From an uncultured Pseudoxanthomonas sp. (GTDB lineage: Bacteria; Pseudomonadota; Gammaproteobacteria; Xanthomonadales; Xanthomonadaceae), in assembly GCA_946886405.1 (NCBI GenBank), contig CAMPIO010000015.1, positions 1-55,756 of the forward strand: a stretch of DNA of 55,756 nt. The letters are read 5' to 3'. Under the pieces are notes generated by a model. The model searched no databases. It was not told where the DNA came from and saw only the letters and a list, made by a program, of their open reading frames with translations. Numbering within the stretch: position 1 is the first letter of the stretch; each line of letters begins with the position of its first letter. Position numbers and translations under genes: made by a program. This document shows positions 10,606 through 19,717 of this stretch, in pieces.

Positions 10606-11865
10606 TCACTCCTTGAGCCGCGGCAGGCCGTGCGCATCGCGCTCTTCGACGACGGCGGCGTCATGGATCTCCTGCCGCATGTCGCGCACCGGCAAACGCA
10701 CGGGAGCTTCTCCCCGCGCGGCCTTGACCGCATTGGCATGGCATTGCTGTGCCGATGCGGTGTCGCCCGCTTCGTTGAAACCGGTCGCCAGTTCTTCCCA
10801 CGCCTCTGCGCCCGCACCCTGTGCAACGGCCCGATGCAGGAATTCCTGTGCCGTGGTCCATTGGCCCTGCTGCCGCGCGAGCCGTCCCAGCGTCATCAGC
10901 AAGGCGGGACTGGCCGGATGTGCATGCAGCCAGTGCTGCGCGCTGGCGCGTCGCGAATCCAGCTTGCCCACCGGCAGACGGCCGTACAGGGCCACCAGGC
11001 TTTCATCCCAGCGCGACTCCAGCGCCTGTTCGATGCTGCGCGTTGCCGCGTCTTCCCACCGCAGCGCGGCGGCACGTTCGGCATAGGCCGCCACGACGGA
11101 CGGCTGCAGTCGCAGCGGTTTGGTCAGCCCTTCCCAGCGTTCGGCCAGTACGTTGGGATCAGCGGCTTCGTGCAACGACTGCGTGGCCAGGCGGATCTCC
11201 AGTGCATCGAACGCCGGCGGCGCCAGCGCCTGTTGCTGCTTCAACGCGCCCAACAACCCGTAGGCTTCACCGGCGCGAGCGGTAGCGGCAAGCGCGTCGG
11301 CGCGAAGCGCGAGGCCGCGCGGGGGCAGCGGCTGTACCTCGGTGGCGTCCAGTACGGCCAGCGCGTCCTGCGGTTGGCCGGCCTCGAGGGCGATCTGTGC
11401 CGCAGTGAGTGCGTGCGCTTGCGCCGACCGCTCGCGCAACGCGAGCAGGTGGCGCTGCACGGCCGCGTCGTCGCCACGCGCCTGCGCCGCACGCACCGCG
11501 GCCACGCGCGCGATCGCGCCGACTTCCGCATCCTCCGAGGCGCGTTCCAGCAATTTCTCCGCCTTCTGCCAATGGCCCGTGTGCAGCGAGTCGAGTCCAT
11601 CGATCAGCCGTGCCCGCGCCTGCCTGCGGCGATGGCGACTCCACGCGCGGAAGGGAAGCGTCACCAGCTGCCACAGCAGCCACGCCGCGCCTGCGATCAG
11701 CAGCAGGGAAAGCAGCGCGCGCGGCACATTGGTGTGCAGGTCGTAGCCGGCGAACCGGATGAAGACTTCGCCCAGGTCGCGATCGGTGCCGGCCATCCAC
11801 TGCGATGCCAGTACGCCAGCAAGCAACAGCAACAACAGCACCACCACGGTACGGAACAGCTTCAT
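10606..11865 (-). CDS. hemY: HemY, TPR-containing inner-membrane protein of haem synthesis operon
   Basis: The 419-residue protein has two N-terminal membrane helices (about 5-22 and 47-66). A long Ala-rich TPR-type helical repeat domain follows in the periplasm, ending in RDAHGLPRLKE. This is the gammaproteobacterial HemY family, encoded with hemX and hemD and not related to protoporphyrinogen oxidase HemY of Gram-positives. Its exact role in haem synthesis is unsettled. ATG 11865 overlaps the hemX stop by four bases (ATGA), which fixes the start and shows translational coupling. Confidence 0.9.
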   Translation of the reverse strand: MKLFRTVVVLLLLLLAGVLASQWMAGTDRDLGEVFIRFAGYDLHTNVPRALLSLLLIAGAAWLLWQLVTLPFRAWSRHRRRQARARLIDGLDSLHTGHWQKAEKLLERASEDAEVGAIARVAAVRAAQARGDDAAVQRHLLALRERSAQAHALTAAQIALEAGQPQDALAVLDATEVQPLPPRGLALRADALAATARAGEAYGLLGALKQQQALAPPAFDALEIRLATQSLHEAADPNVLAERWEGLTKPLRLQPSVVAAYAERAAALRWEDAATRSIEQALESRWDESLVALYGRLPVGKLDSRRASAQHWLHAHPASPALLMTLGRLARQQGQWTTAQEFLHRAVAQGAGAEAWEELATGFNEAGDTASAQQCHANAVKAARGEAPVRLPVRDMRQEIHDAAVVEERDAHGLPRLKE

Positions 11866-12890
11866 GGCGCGGGCTCCTGCGGGTCCACGGGTAGCGTCGG
11901 CGCCTGCAGGCGCAGTCCGGCGTTGCGCAATGCCCGAAGCTGCTGCAGCGTGCTGCCCAGCTCCGTGGGGCGCGCTGGCGCCGATGTCGCCTGCAATGTG
12001 CGCAACTGCGCGTGAACCTGCCGTCGTTCCGGTGAATCGGGCCACAATCGCGGCAGCCAGGCATCGATACGCCCGAGGGCGCCGCGATAGGCGGCATCGT
12101 CATCGCGTTCCAGCGCGGCGCGCGCCAGGCTGATCTCGATCTGCAGCGCCGCGTCGGCCGCGGTCCGGTCTTCCGGTGTCACCAGGGTGGTGTCGCGGGT
12201 CGGGCGGACATCGATCAACGGTGCCAGCCAGCGCTGCCAGGCGGGGCGCGTCGTCGTATCGTCGATCGCGTTCCGTTCGCGCGGCAGGCCGGGCAGTGAG
12301 GCCGCTACATGCTCCACCTGCTTCAACGCCGATGCCTGTGGACCCTCGCCGAGCGCATCCAGCGCCGCGCGCTCCTGCGCCAGCGCCTGCTTCAAGTTGA
12401 GCAGGCGATGATCGTCGATGCCGTCGAGCGCGCCCGCCGCCAACGCATACGCACGACGAGCGCCGGCGAGATCGTGTGCGAGATCCACGCGCTGTGCCGC
12501 CTGCGAGAGCAACAACTCCACTTCATCCAGCCGCAGCGCCTGCGCGCCATGACGGGTGGGATCGGTGAGCTTGGCCACGCTTTCCTCAAGCAGGGCACCT
12601 CGCTGGCCCAGGCCGAGGACTTCGTCGCGCAACACGCGGTTGGTGGCCGCAGCATCCAGCAGGCGTTGCGCCTGTGCGCGCTGATCTCGACGCAGCGCAT
12701 CGGTGCGCGACTCCAGGGCCGCGAGGCGCTGTTCCGCCGCCGACAGCGCCGTCTGTTCCTGCGCCGTGCGCGCGTGCCACCACGACCAGCCGCGCCAGGC
12801 GCCGATACCGACGACGAGCACCGCCAGCGCCACGAGCACGAGTTGCGTGCGGGTGCCGGAACGGGGCGAAGAAGAGGGCTGGTCGTTCAC
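11862..12890 (-). CDS. hemX: HemX, inner-membrane protein of haem synthesis operon
   Basis: The 342-residue protein starts with a Pro/Ser-rich cytoplasmic tail and has one membrane helix (LVLVALAVLVVGIGAW). A long heptad-rich coiled coil follows (about 45-110), then a helical C-terminal domain (DEVELLLSQAAQRVDLAHD). This is the HemX family that databases often label uroporphyrinogen-III C-methyltransferase, although the SAM-binding SUMT motifs are absent here. It follows hemD with a 45-base gap and overlaps hemY. Confidence 0.88.
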   Translation of the reverse strand: MNDQPSSSPRSGTRTQLVLVALAVLVVGIGAWRGWSWWHARTAQEQTALSAAEQRLAALESRTDALRRDQRAQAQRLLDAAATNRVLRDEVLGLGQRGALLEESVAKLTDPTRHGAQALRLDEVELLLSQAAQRVDLAHDLAGARRAYALAAGALDGIDDHRLLNLKQALAQERAALDALGEGPQASALKQVEHVAASLPGLPRERNAIDDTTTRPAWQRWLAPLIDVRPTRDTTLVTPEDRTAADAALQIEISLARAALERDDDAAYRGALGRIDAWLPRLWPDSPERRQVHAQLRTLQATSAPARPTELGSTLQQLRALRNAGLRLQAPTLPVDPQEPAP

Positions 12891-12935
12891 AGGCTTCCTT
12901 GGCTGCTGGCAAAAACGTGATGGGCGCCGCAGATG

Positions 12936-13706
12936 CTACCGGATGCCGGTGCGGCCGATCGTGCACGCCGCCTTCATCAGCTGCGCCGGGCGCGGGCCAT
13001 CGGCAAGGACGACCTGCGCGAAGCCGGCCTCGTGCGCAGCGTCGACCAAGCGCTCACTGGCGGCGACGACGGGCAGGGACTGCAGCCGTACGGCGAGGGG
13101 AGCGGGCAGCCGCGCCAGCACGTGCTGCAGTGCGCCTCCGCTGCTGAGCAGCAGGCAGGCAGGTGCCTGGAGGGCGGCGAACGCTTCGCGCGAGCGGGCG
13201 CTCAGCGGAATGGATTCGCGCCGGTACACCTCGGCGCGATGCACCCGGGCCCCGCGGGATTCCAGCGTGGGCACCAGCAGGTTGCGACCGTCCGGTGCGG
13301 TGATGAAGCCCAGTGCCTTGCCGTCGAGGTCGGCAAGTTCCGGCAGGGACAGCAGCCCCTCGCTGTCCATGCGTGCAGGAAACGACACCCGGTCGATGCC
13401 GGCACGGCGCAGCGCGGCCGCGGTGCCGGCGCCGACGGCCAACCATGCCTGCCCGGTGCGCGCGCGCAGGGGCTGCAGCGCGTGAGCTTCCGAAACGGCG
13501 GCCGGGCTGGTGAAGACGACGGTCGGGCAGGCGAGTGCAGCGCGCAACGCAGCGCGCGTGGCCTCATCGTCGCAACGGCGGATGCGCCACGGCGACAGCG
13601 CGAGCAGGCCTGCACCGTGGCGTCGCGCGGCGCGGCGCAGCGCATCGTGGCCGCCCTGGGGCCGAAGCGAGATGACGTACCATGCCGGCGGCGTTGGATG
13701 TCCCAT
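12936..13706 (-). CDS. hemD: Uroporphyrinogen-III synthase
   Basis: The 256-residue cytoplasmic enzyme closes hydroxymethylbilane with inversion of ring D, giving uroporphyrinogen III. The sequence is divergent, as is normal for HemD. The two-lobed pattern is visible in WYVISLRPQ, VVFTSPAAVSEA, WLAVGAGTAAALRRAGI, LGFITAPDGRNLLVPTLESRGARVHRAEVYRR, LLLSSGGALQHVL and PVVAASERLVDAAHEAGF. It heads the leftward hemD-hemX-hemY operon. Its start lies 16 bases from the divergent thioesterase gene, so the two promoters must overlap each other's coding starts. Confidence 0.88.
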   Translation of the reverse strand: MGHPTPPAWYVISLRPQGGHDALRRAARRHGAGLLALSPWRIRRCDDEATRAALRAALACPTVVFTSPAAVSEAHALQPLRARTGQAWLAVGAGTAAALRRAGIDRVSFPARMDSEGLLSLPELADLDGKALGFITAPDGRNLLVPTLESRGARVHRAEVYRRESIPLSARSREAFAALQAPACLLLSSGGALQHVLARLPAPLAVRLQSLPVVAASERLVDAAHEAGFAQVVLADGPRPAQLMKAACTIGRTGIR

Positions 13707-13722
13707 GCGCGGATTATGAGTG

Positions 13723-14181
13723 ATGAGTCCGGAAGAAGCCTTGCAGGAACTGCGTGACTATTGCCGTGGCATGCCGCCGGTGGCGGCCATGCGCGTGGAC
13801 GTGGAGGGCTTCCATGGCGAGGCCCTGCGCTTGACCGCGCCGCTGTCGGCCAACGTCAACGACAAGGGCAATGCCTTCGGCGGCAGCCTGACCTCGCTGA
13901 TGACCGTGGCCGGCTGGGGCCTGGTGACGCTGAAGCTGAGGCTCGCCGGGCTGAAGGCGGAGGTCTACGTCGCCGACAGCCAGATCCGCTATCTCGCCCC
14001 GCTCTACGGTGATCTTGTCGCGGACGCGGCCTTCGCCGACGGCCAGTCGATGGAGGCCTTCATCGACACGCTCGTGCAGCGCGGTCGCGCGCGCATCCAG
14101 GTCGAGGCCAGCGTGCGGTTGCCTGAAGGCGGCATGGCTACCACCCTGAGCGGGCGGTTCGTCGCCATCGCGAAGCGGTAG
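13723..14181 (+). CDS. Hotdog-fold thioesterase (YiiD C-terminal-like)
   Basis: The 152-residue single-domain protein has the helix and loop NDKGNAFGGSLTSLMTVAGWG and strands SQIRYLAPLYGDLVADA and RARIQVEASVRLP of the YiiD-C/putative thioesterase family. It probably hydrolyses an acyl thioester, but the substrate is unknown. ATG 13723 is preferred; a GTG at 13720 is in frame directly before it. It reads divergently from hemD with a 16-base gap and precedes a small secreted-protein gene by about 30 bases. Confidence 0.8.
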   Translation: MSPEEALQELRDYCRGMPPVAAMRVDVEGFHGEALRLTAPLSANVNDKGNAFGGSLTSLMTVAGWGLVTLKLRLAGLKAEVYVADSQIRYLAPLYGDLVADAAFADGQSMEAFIDTLVQRGRARIQVEASVRLPEGGMATTLSGRFVAIAKR

Positions 14182-14208
14182 CATGCCGGTATGACCGGGG
14201 GGATGCTC

Positions 14209-14631
14209 ATGCGCGTGATCGGGAAATGGCTGTTGGTGGCCGGACTGTTGCTGATGCTCGCGCCCGCAGCGGCGCAAAGTCGCCTGCAGCGCGGCAAGTT
14301 GCAGCAAGTGCAGGACGCGTACGCGGCTTCGATCCGCTGGGGCGATTTCGAGAACGCCTGGAAGGCCGTCGATCCCGCCTACAAGGCCGAGCATCCGATG
14401 ACCGAACTCGAGTTCGAGCGCTACCAGCAGGTGCAGATTTCCGGCTACCGCGACCTGTCGACCAGCGGCGGACCCGATGGCACCGTCGAGCGGGCGATCG
14501 AGCTGCGCGTCATCAACAAGCACACCATGGCCGAACGGACGATGCGCTACCGCGAGCGCTGGCGCTGGGATCCCGAGGTGAAGCGCTGGTGGCTGGTGGT
14601 GGGCCTGCCGGACCTCTGGAACGGGGAGTAG
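14209..14631 (+). CDS. Small exported hypothetical protein
   Basis: The product has a signal peptide (MRVIGKWLLVAGLLLMLAPAAAQ) and a mature part of about 118 residues rich in Arg, Trp and Glu (FENAWKAVDPAYK, RYRERWRWDPEVKRWW). It is probably periplasmic. I do not recognise a family with known function. ATGs at 14191, 14203 and 14209 are all in frame; 14209 gives the cleanest signal peptide. It is likely co-transcribed with the upstream thioesterase and perhaps the downstream rhodanese gene. Confidence 0.7.
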   Translation: MRVIGKWLLVAGLLLMLAPAAAQSRLQRGKLQQVQDAYAASIRWGDFENAWKAVDPAYKAEHPMTELEFERYQQVQISGYRDLSTSGGPDGTVERAIELRVINKHTMAERTMRYRERWRWDPEVKRWWLVVGLPDLWNGE

Positions 14632-14694
14632 GCGGCCGACGCCCTGGTGGCGTCCTGTGCGACAATCGCCGCCCGCTCGAAGATCGCCAACTCC

Positions 14695-15138
14695 GTGAAT
14701 TTCGAAGAAATCCTGGCTTTCGCCACCCGCTCCCCCTTCAACCAGATGCTGTCGCTGGCCCTCGTGGGCCTGACGGTCGCCATCGTCTACACCGAGGTCG
14801 CGCGCCTGTTCCGCGGCTACAAGGCGCTGCGCCCCGCCGAGCTGACCCAGCTGGTCAACAGCGAAAATGCCCTGGTGGTGGACCTGTCGGCGAGCAACGA
14901 CTTCGAAAAAGGCCATATCGCGGGCAGCCGCAACGTGCTGCCCAGCAACTTCGACCCTGAAAACAAGCTGCTGGCCGGCGCCAAGTCCCAGCCCGTCGTG
15001 CTGGTCTGCCGCACCGGCCAGGCGTCCGGCGCCGCCGCCAAGCGTCTGAAGAAGGCCGGTTTCGAGAAGGTCTACGCGCTGGAGGGCGGCATCGCCGCCT
15101 GGCAGCAGGCCGACCTGCCGCTGGTCAAGGGCCGCTGA
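14695..15138 (+). CDS. Membrane-anchored rhodanese-domain protein
   Basis: From GTG 14695 the product is 147 residues. An N-terminal membrane helix covers about 17-33 (NQMLSLALVGLTVAIVY). A rhodanese fold follows with the active cysteine C105 in VVLVCRTGQASG and the signature GHIAGSRNVLPSNF. Such proteins bind persulfide sulfur at the membrane. In related genomes this gene typically precedes grxC and secB, and here it lies directly before secB. The GTG start places the membrane helix normally; an earlier ATG at 14647 would add an unconserved leader. Confidence 0.85.
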   Translation: MNFEEILAFATRSPFNQMLSLALVGLTVAIVYTEVARLFRGYKALRPAELTQLVNSENALVVDLSASNDFEKGHIAGSRNVLPSNFDPENKLLAGAKSQPVVLVCRTGQASGAAAKRLKKAGFEKVYALEGGIAAWQQADLPLVKGR

Positions 15139-15242
15139 CACCACCGTCATCATGGCCGCAGACCCGCCCTTGAAGCGGGCCCCGCGTGTCGCCATGACAT
15201 AATTTCCATTCACGCTGCCATCCAGATTCCGGAGTCAAAGAA

Positions 15243-15761
15243 ATGTCCGACGAGACCACCAACGGCGCGATCGCGCCCGCCGCCGAAGCCGCTGGCCCCG
15301 CTTTCACTGTCGAAAAGATCTACGTCAAGGACGTTTCCTTCGAAGCCCCCGGCGCGCCGGCCGTGTTCGCCGAGAACGTGCAGCCGGAACTGCAGCTCAA
15401 TCTCAACCAGCGTGTGCAGCGCCTGGGCGAAAACGCTTTTGAAGTCGTGCTGGGCGTCACCCTGACCTGCAAGGCCGGCGACAAGACCGCCTACGTGGCG
15501 GAAGTGCAGCAGGCCGGCATCTTCGGCCTGATCGGGCTGGAGCCGCAGGCCGTCGATGTGCTGCTCGGCACCCAGTGCCCGAACATCCTGTTCCCGTACG
15601 TGCGCCAGCTGGTGAGCGACCTGGTGCAGGCCGGCGGCTTCCCGCCGTTCTTCCTGCAGCCGATCAACTTCGAAGCGCTCTACGCCGAATCGCTGCGCCA
15701 GCGCGCCGCGCAGGGCGGCGATGCCGGCCTGGCCAACTCGGAACCCGTCGGCAACGCCTGA
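15243..15761 (+). CDS. secB: Protein-export chaperone SecB
   Basis: The 172-residue cytoplasmic tetrameric chaperone keeps preproteins unfolded and delivers them to SecA. Typical SecB segments are [66 protein letters not shown] and [20 protein letters not shown] 15243 follows a purine-rich GGAGTCAAAGAA. It lies upstream of gpsA with a 52-base gap, the order usual in gammaproteobacteria. Confidence 0.97.
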   Translation: MSDETTNGAIAPAAEAAGPAFTVEKIYVKDVSFEAPGAPAVFAENVQPELQLNLNQRVQRLGENAFEVVLGVTLTCKAGDKTAYVAEVQQAGIFGLIGLEPQAVDVLLGTQCPNILFPYVRQLVSDLVQAGGFPPFFLQPINFEALYAESLRQRAAQGGDAGLANSEPVGNA

Positions 15762-15813
15762 GTCGTGGTGCACGATCCCGTCGGGATGGCGATGCGTTGT
15801 ACGGGGGTGACGG

Positions 15814-16851
15814 ATGACTGATCTGCAATCCGCTGATCCACTGAAGATCGCGGTGCTCGGCGCAGGTTCCTGGGGCACCGCGCTTGCTGCCCTGATGGCA
15901 AGACACGGGCACGCGGTCACCCTCTGGGGCCGCGACGCCGCAGTGGCCGAGGCCATCGACCAGCGGCACGAGAACACGCGCTACCTGCCGGGTATTCCGC
16001 TGCCGGACACCCTGCGCGCCACCACCGACCTGGCCACGTCGCTCGTCGATGCGGACCAGGTGCTGGTGGTCGTGCCTTCGCACGCCTTTACCGAAACCCT
16101 CCGCAAGCTGGCGCCGCTGCGCCCGGCCAAGGCGGGCGTGGCGTGGGCGACGAAGGGCTTCGAAACCGGCTCGGGTCGCTTCCTCCATGAGGTAGCCGAA
16201 GAAGTCCTCGGCCCGGACGTGCCGATCGCGGTCGTGACCGGCCCGTCGTTCGCCAAGGAAGTCGCGCTGGGCCTGCCCACGGCGGTCACCGTGCACGGCG
16301 CCGATGCCGAGTTCGCGCAGGCGGTGGCCGACGTGATGCATGGCCCCGCGTTCCGTGCGTACACCGGCGACGACATGGTGGGCGCTGAACTCGGCGGTGC
16401 GATGAAGAACGTGCTCGCGGTGGCCACCGGCGTGTCCGATGGCATGCAGCTGGGCCTCAATGCCCGCGCGGGACTGATCACCCGCGGGCTCAACGAAATG
16501 TTGCGTTTGTCTGCCGCCATCGGCGCCAAGCCGGAAACCCTGATGGGCCTGGCCGGCCTCGGCGACCTGGTGCTGACCTGTACCGGTGACCTCTCACGCA
16601 ATCGTCGCCTGGGTCTCGCCCTTGGCCGCGGCCAGACGTTGCAGGATGCGGTGCGCGAGATCGGGCAGGTAGTCGAGTCCGTGCAGACCGCCGACGAAGT
16701 CATGCGCCAGGCAGACCGGCATGGCATCGACCTGCCGATTTCCAGCGCGGTACGTGCCGTCCTGCATGGCGACCTGACCCCACGCGACGGCTTGCAGCAC
16801 CTGCTCTCGCGGGAACAGAAACCGGAGTATCCGGAAACGCTGTTCAAGTAA
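15814..16851 (+). CDS. gpsA: Glycerol-3-phosphate dehydrogenase [NAD(P)+]
   Basis: The 345-residue cytoplasmic enzyme reduces dihydroxyacetone phosphate to sn-glycerol-3-phosphate for phospholipid synthesis. The Rossmann motif [12 protein letters not shown] is at 14-25. [24 protein letters not shown], the catalytic-lysine segment [13 protein letters not shown] and [20 protein letters not shown] are all present. ATG 15814 gives the family length. A strong intrinsic terminator follows 25 bases after the stop. Confidence 0.97.
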   Translation: MTDLQSADPLKIAVLGAGSWGTALAALMARHGHAVTLWGRDAAVAEAIDQRHENTRYLPGIPLPDTLRATTDLATSLVDADQVLVVVPSHAFTETLRKLAPLRPAKAGVAWATKGFETGSGRFLHEVAEEVLGPDVPIAVVTGPSFAKEVALGLPTAVTVHGADAEFAQAVADVMHGPAFRAYTGDDMVGAELGGAMKNVLAVATGVSDGMQLGLNARAGLITRGLNEMLRLSAAIGAKPETLMGLAGLGDLVLTCTGDLSRNRRLGLALGRGQTLQDAVREIGQVVESVQTADEVMRQADRHGIDLPISSAVRAVLHGDLTPRDGLQHLLSREQKPEYPETLFK

Positions 16852-16876
16852 CTACCGGCGGACAAGCGACCAGACG

Positions 16877-16903
16877 AGCCCGGCCATGCCGGGCTTTTTC
16901 TTT
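16877..16903 (+). terminator. Rho-independent terminator of gpsA
   Basis: An 8-bp stem (AGCCCGGC at 16877-16884, GCCGGGCT at 16888-16895) has a CAT loop and runs into TTTTTCTTT. It terminates the secB-gpsA transcript. Confidence 0.9.
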
Positions 16904-16920
16904 GGGCGATCGCCATCACG

Positions 16921-16952
16921 CAAAGAAAAGCCCGGCCGTGGGGCCGGGCTTT
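16921..16952 (-). terminator. Rho-independent terminator of the ax21 gene
   Basis: An 11-bp perfect stem (AAAGCCCGGCC at 16927-16937 and its complement at 16942-16952) is followed on the minus strand by TTTTCTTTG. It closes the leftward ax21 transcript and lies back to back with the gpsA terminator. Confidence 0.88.
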
Positions 16953-17002
16953 GGGTGCGACGCGGGGAGAGAGGACGCGTCGCGGGGGAACGGTGTCGCG
17001 GA

Positions 17003-17584
17003 TTACCAGCTGAAGCGCGGACCCACGAACCACTGGGTGTCGCCGTCGACCAGCTTGACGTCGGCCGACGCGCTCCAGTTCGGGGTGAACTTCACCTGCG
17101 CGCCCAGACGACCGTAGAACTCGCCGTCGTAGTCGTCGCCATCTTCATAGCCGGCCAGCGCATAGCCGTTGAGGCGGCTGGTCAGCGCACTGTTCACACC
17201 GACCTCGACGCTGTAGCCATCCGCGCTGAAGCTGGGGACACGCACGCCACCGACGTTGAAGCTGTCGGTCTTCGCCTTTTCATACGCCACGCGGGTCAGC
17301 AGGTCGACGCGCTTGGACAGTTCGTGGTTGTAGCCCAGACCAACGCGCCACTGGTCGAAATCGACATTGACGTCATCGACTTCCTGCGTGCTGTAGTCGG
17401 CGAAGACGTGGAAGTTCGGGTGCAGGGCGACGGAACCCTTCAGTGCCCAGCCATCGGCATCGGGGCCATCGATGTTCGTCGCGGTGTAACCGCCTTCCAC
17501 ATAGTTGTAGGAAACGCCTTCGGCGGCCGAAGCGGCGAAAGGAGCGGCAGCCAACAGGGTCAGGGCAAGCAAGGATTTCTTCAT
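17003..17584 (-). CDS. ax21: Ax21-type outer-membrane beta-barrel protein
   Basis: The 193-residue product has a signal peptide (MKKSLLALTLLAAAPFAASA) and a mature small barrel ending in the outer-membrane signature VGPRFSW with a terminal aromatic residue. The start EGVSYNYVEGGYTAT and HPNFHVFADYSTQEVDDVNVDFDQWRVGLGYNHEL match the Xanthomonas Ax21 (Omp1X) family as I know it. Ax21 was once reported as a quorum or immune elicitor, and that role is disputed; a structural or vesicle-associated outer-membrane role is safer. Promoter sequences lie in the 277 bases upstream. Confidence 0.92.
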   Translation of the reverse strand: MKKSLLALTLLAAAPFAASAAEGVSYNYVEGGYTATNIDGPDADGWALKGSVALHPNFHVFADYSTQEVDDVNVDFDQWRVGLGYNHELSKRVDLLTRVAYEKAKTDSFNVGGVRVPSFSADGYSVEVGVNSALTSRLNGYALAGYEDGDDYDGEFYGRLGAQVKFTPNWSASADVKLVDGDTQWFVGPRFSW

Positions 17585-17861
17585 GGGACGTCTTTCTCTC
17601 TTGTTGTTGTGTGTCCGTCATCTCGGGGGAAACGACGGTGAGCGGAGTATCCGCCGACGTTCACAACACCTCCTGAATATCAAACTGAGCGGTACATAAA
17701 TTGTTCCGGCAGGTCGGGAACTTCTGGCGCTTGCGCAATCGCTCTGGCCTTCAGTGCATGTCCTCTTTCATGCGATCACGGCGATAAGACCAACAAGCGG
17801 ATGGATGCCGCAGCGCGTTGATACGCGCACGTTTTTTCCGGGCGTCAGGAGACACGCGGTG

Positions 17862-18281
17862 ATGGAAGGACAGGGCAGGAAGCAGATGCTTGGGATCGAG
17901 AACGAGTACGTGGTCGATCAGCGCGGCATGCTGCGACTCGATGACGCGCGCTGGGAGGCGATACTGGCCACCCTGCCACCGCTCGTGCGTGCACGAGCCA
18001 TGAATGGCGAACGGACACGGGTGTTCCTCGAGGCGGTGTTGTGGGTCGCCGTCACGCGACACCCATGGGGTCGGTTGCCGCTGGAGTGGGGGCCGTGGCA
18101 CAGCATCTATGTCCGCTTCACCCGCTGGGCACAGGAAGGCATCTGGGACGAAGTGATCGCATCCCTGCATGCGCGGGCCGACATCGCCGAACCTCTTCGC
18201 CAGCTCGTCAGCACCTATCTGCTCTCGCGGCATCCCGCGTCGATCGCACGACGCTCGGGACCGCGGTTCACGCCATTCTGA
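17862..18281 (+). CDS. Stand-alone DUF4096/IS5-type transposase N-terminal domain protein
   Basis: The 139-residue product carries the DUF4096 pattern seen at the N-terminus of IS5-family transposases: LDDARWEAILATLPP, then FLEAVLWVAVTRHPWGRLPLEWGPWHSIYVRFTRWAQEGIWDEVIASL. The catalytic DDE domain is absent downstream and I see no terminal inverted repeats. It is either a remnant or a domesticated DNA-binding protein. ATG 17862 follows AGGAG at 17848-17852. The frame is also open upstream to 17754. The C-terminal 35 residues (ADIAEPLRQLVSTYLLSR) are unlike transposases. Confidence 0.6.
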   Translation: MEGQGRKQMLGIENEYVVDQRGMLRLDDARWEAILATLPPLVRARAMNGERTRVFLEAVLWVAVTRHPWGRLPLEWGPWHSIYVRFTRWAQEGIWDEVIASLHARADIAEPLRQLVSTYLLSRHPASIARRSGPRFTPF

Positions 18282-18454
18282 TTGCCGACTTCCGGCCGGG
18301 CCTGCGGGTCTTGCGCAAGGTCCTGGCGCTCATTGCCGACGCGGCACCCGATGTCGGGTATCACCTGCATCTTCCGTAGTCGTGGGTAGAAACCTGCTCA
18401 GCGACCCCGTCTGACGATAGGTCGCTGCGGATGCTGCTGCAGGCACCGATGCAA

Positions 18455-19717
18455 TCAGTCGGCTGCGTCGTCCGTGTCGCGGGCATCAGGCGACTGGCGG
18501 GCGACGATGCTGGTGGCGGTCAGGTCACCGGTGACGTTGCCCGTGGTGGCGAATACATCGGGGATGGTATCCACCGCCAGCAACAGGCCCAGCGGTTCGA
18601 TGGGCAGGCCCATCGATTGCGTCACCGGCATCACCGTGGCCATGAAACTGACCTGGCCAGGCAGGCCGATCGAGCCAAGGCTGATCACCACGGCCAGCGC
18701 GGCACCCGCGGCAAGCGTCACCGCATTGACGTCGATGCCGTACGCCCAGGCCACGAAACAGGCCGCGACGATGTACTGGATCGGGCTGGTGATGCGGAAC
18801 AGCGTCACCGCCATCGGCAGCACCAGTGCGGCAACCGCGCGCGGATGGCCTAGGCGGAAGCGCGCGCTCTCGACCATCGCCGGCAGCGAAGCCAGCGAGG
18901 ACTGCGTGCTGGCGGCCACGACCTGGGCGGGAAGGATCGCCTTCGCAAAGGCGAGCGGCGACTGGCGTGCGAACAGTGCGACCAGCACGTAACAGATCAG
19001 CGTCGCGCCGAGGTACATGCCGCATTGCAGGGCGATGTAGCCGGCCAATGCACCGATCACGCCGATCCCGGCCTGCGCGCAGACAGCGAGCACCAGCGCG
19101 AACACACCGATCGGCGCGGCCAGCAGCATCCAGCGCACGATCACGATCATGGTGTCGGCGATGCCGTGGCAGAACGCGATGATCTGCGCGCGACGGTCTT
19201 CCTGCACGCGCGTCAGCGCGAAGCCGAAGAACAGCGCGAACACGACGACCGGCAGCATCGCACCCTGTGCGGCGGCCATGATGGCGTTGCTGGGCACGAT
19301 CGATCCGATCCAGTCGGCGAGTCCGGGCGTGACGACCTCTCCGGCCGTCGGCAGCGTGCCGTGCAGGGTGGCGGTCAGGGCCTTGCTGGGCGGCACCATC
19401 GACAACACCAGTGGCGCGACGATGGCCGCGTAGGCCGCGAACAGCGACAGCAACGCAATGAACACCACCATCGCGCGTCGTGCCACGCGGCCGGAGGCCG
19501 CTGCGTCACTCGCCGTCGCGACGCCCAGGATCACCAGTGACAGCACCAGCGGCACGACCGTCATCTGCAGGCCGCTGAGCCACAGCTTCCCGATCGGTTG
19601 CGCGACGGCCACAGCCGCGGCCGCCGTCGTCGGCGACCAGTGCGCCAGCGCCAGGCCGACGATGGCGCCGGCGGCAAGGCCCAGCAGTACGCGCGCTGTG
19701 GCGCCTGGCCACCTCAT
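18455..19717 (-). CDS. Dicarboxylate/amino acid:cation symporter (DAACS family)
   Basis: The 420-residue inner-membrane carrier of the GltP/DctA family takes up glutamate, aspartate or C4-dicarboxylates with H+ or Na+. It has multiple hydrophobic segments from residue 10 onward. The family serine-rich hairpin appears as STQSSLASLPAM, and the helix-8 binding motif as TTGNVTGDLTATSIV. It is the last gene of the leftward five-gene operon and overlaps the L,D-transpeptidase gene by four bases (ATGA). In this context glutamate or a related product of muropeptide breakdown is a plausible substrate, by inference. Confidence 0.88.
   Translation of the reverse strand: MRWPGATARVLLGLAAGAIVGLALAHWSPTTAAAAVAVAQPIGKLWLSGLQMTVVPLVLSLVILGVATASDAAASGRVARRAMVVFIALLSLFAAYAAIVAPLVLSMVPPSKALTATLHGTLPTAGEVVTPGLADWIGSIVPSNAIMAAAQGAMLPVVVFALFFGFALTRVQEDRRAQIIAFCHGIADTMIVIVRWMLLAAPIGVFALVLAVCAQAGIGVIGALAGYIALQCGMYLGATLICYVLVALFARQSPLAFAKAILPAQVVAASTQSSLASLPAMVESARFRLGHPRAVAALVLPMAVTLFRITSPIQYIVAACFVAWAYGIDVNAVTLAAGAALAVVISLGSIGLPGQVSFMATVMPVTQSMGLPIEPLGLLLAVDTIPDVFATTGNVTGDLTATSIVARQSPDARDTDDAAD

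Noticed and set aside
11862..12890. True uroporphyrinogen-III C-methyltransferase
   Set aside because: The SAM-binding SUMT motifs are missing; only the HemX membrane and coiled-coil architecture is visible.
17754..18281. Complete IS element
   Set aside because: No DDE catalytic domain, terminal inverted repeats or target-site duplication found around the DUF4096 gene.
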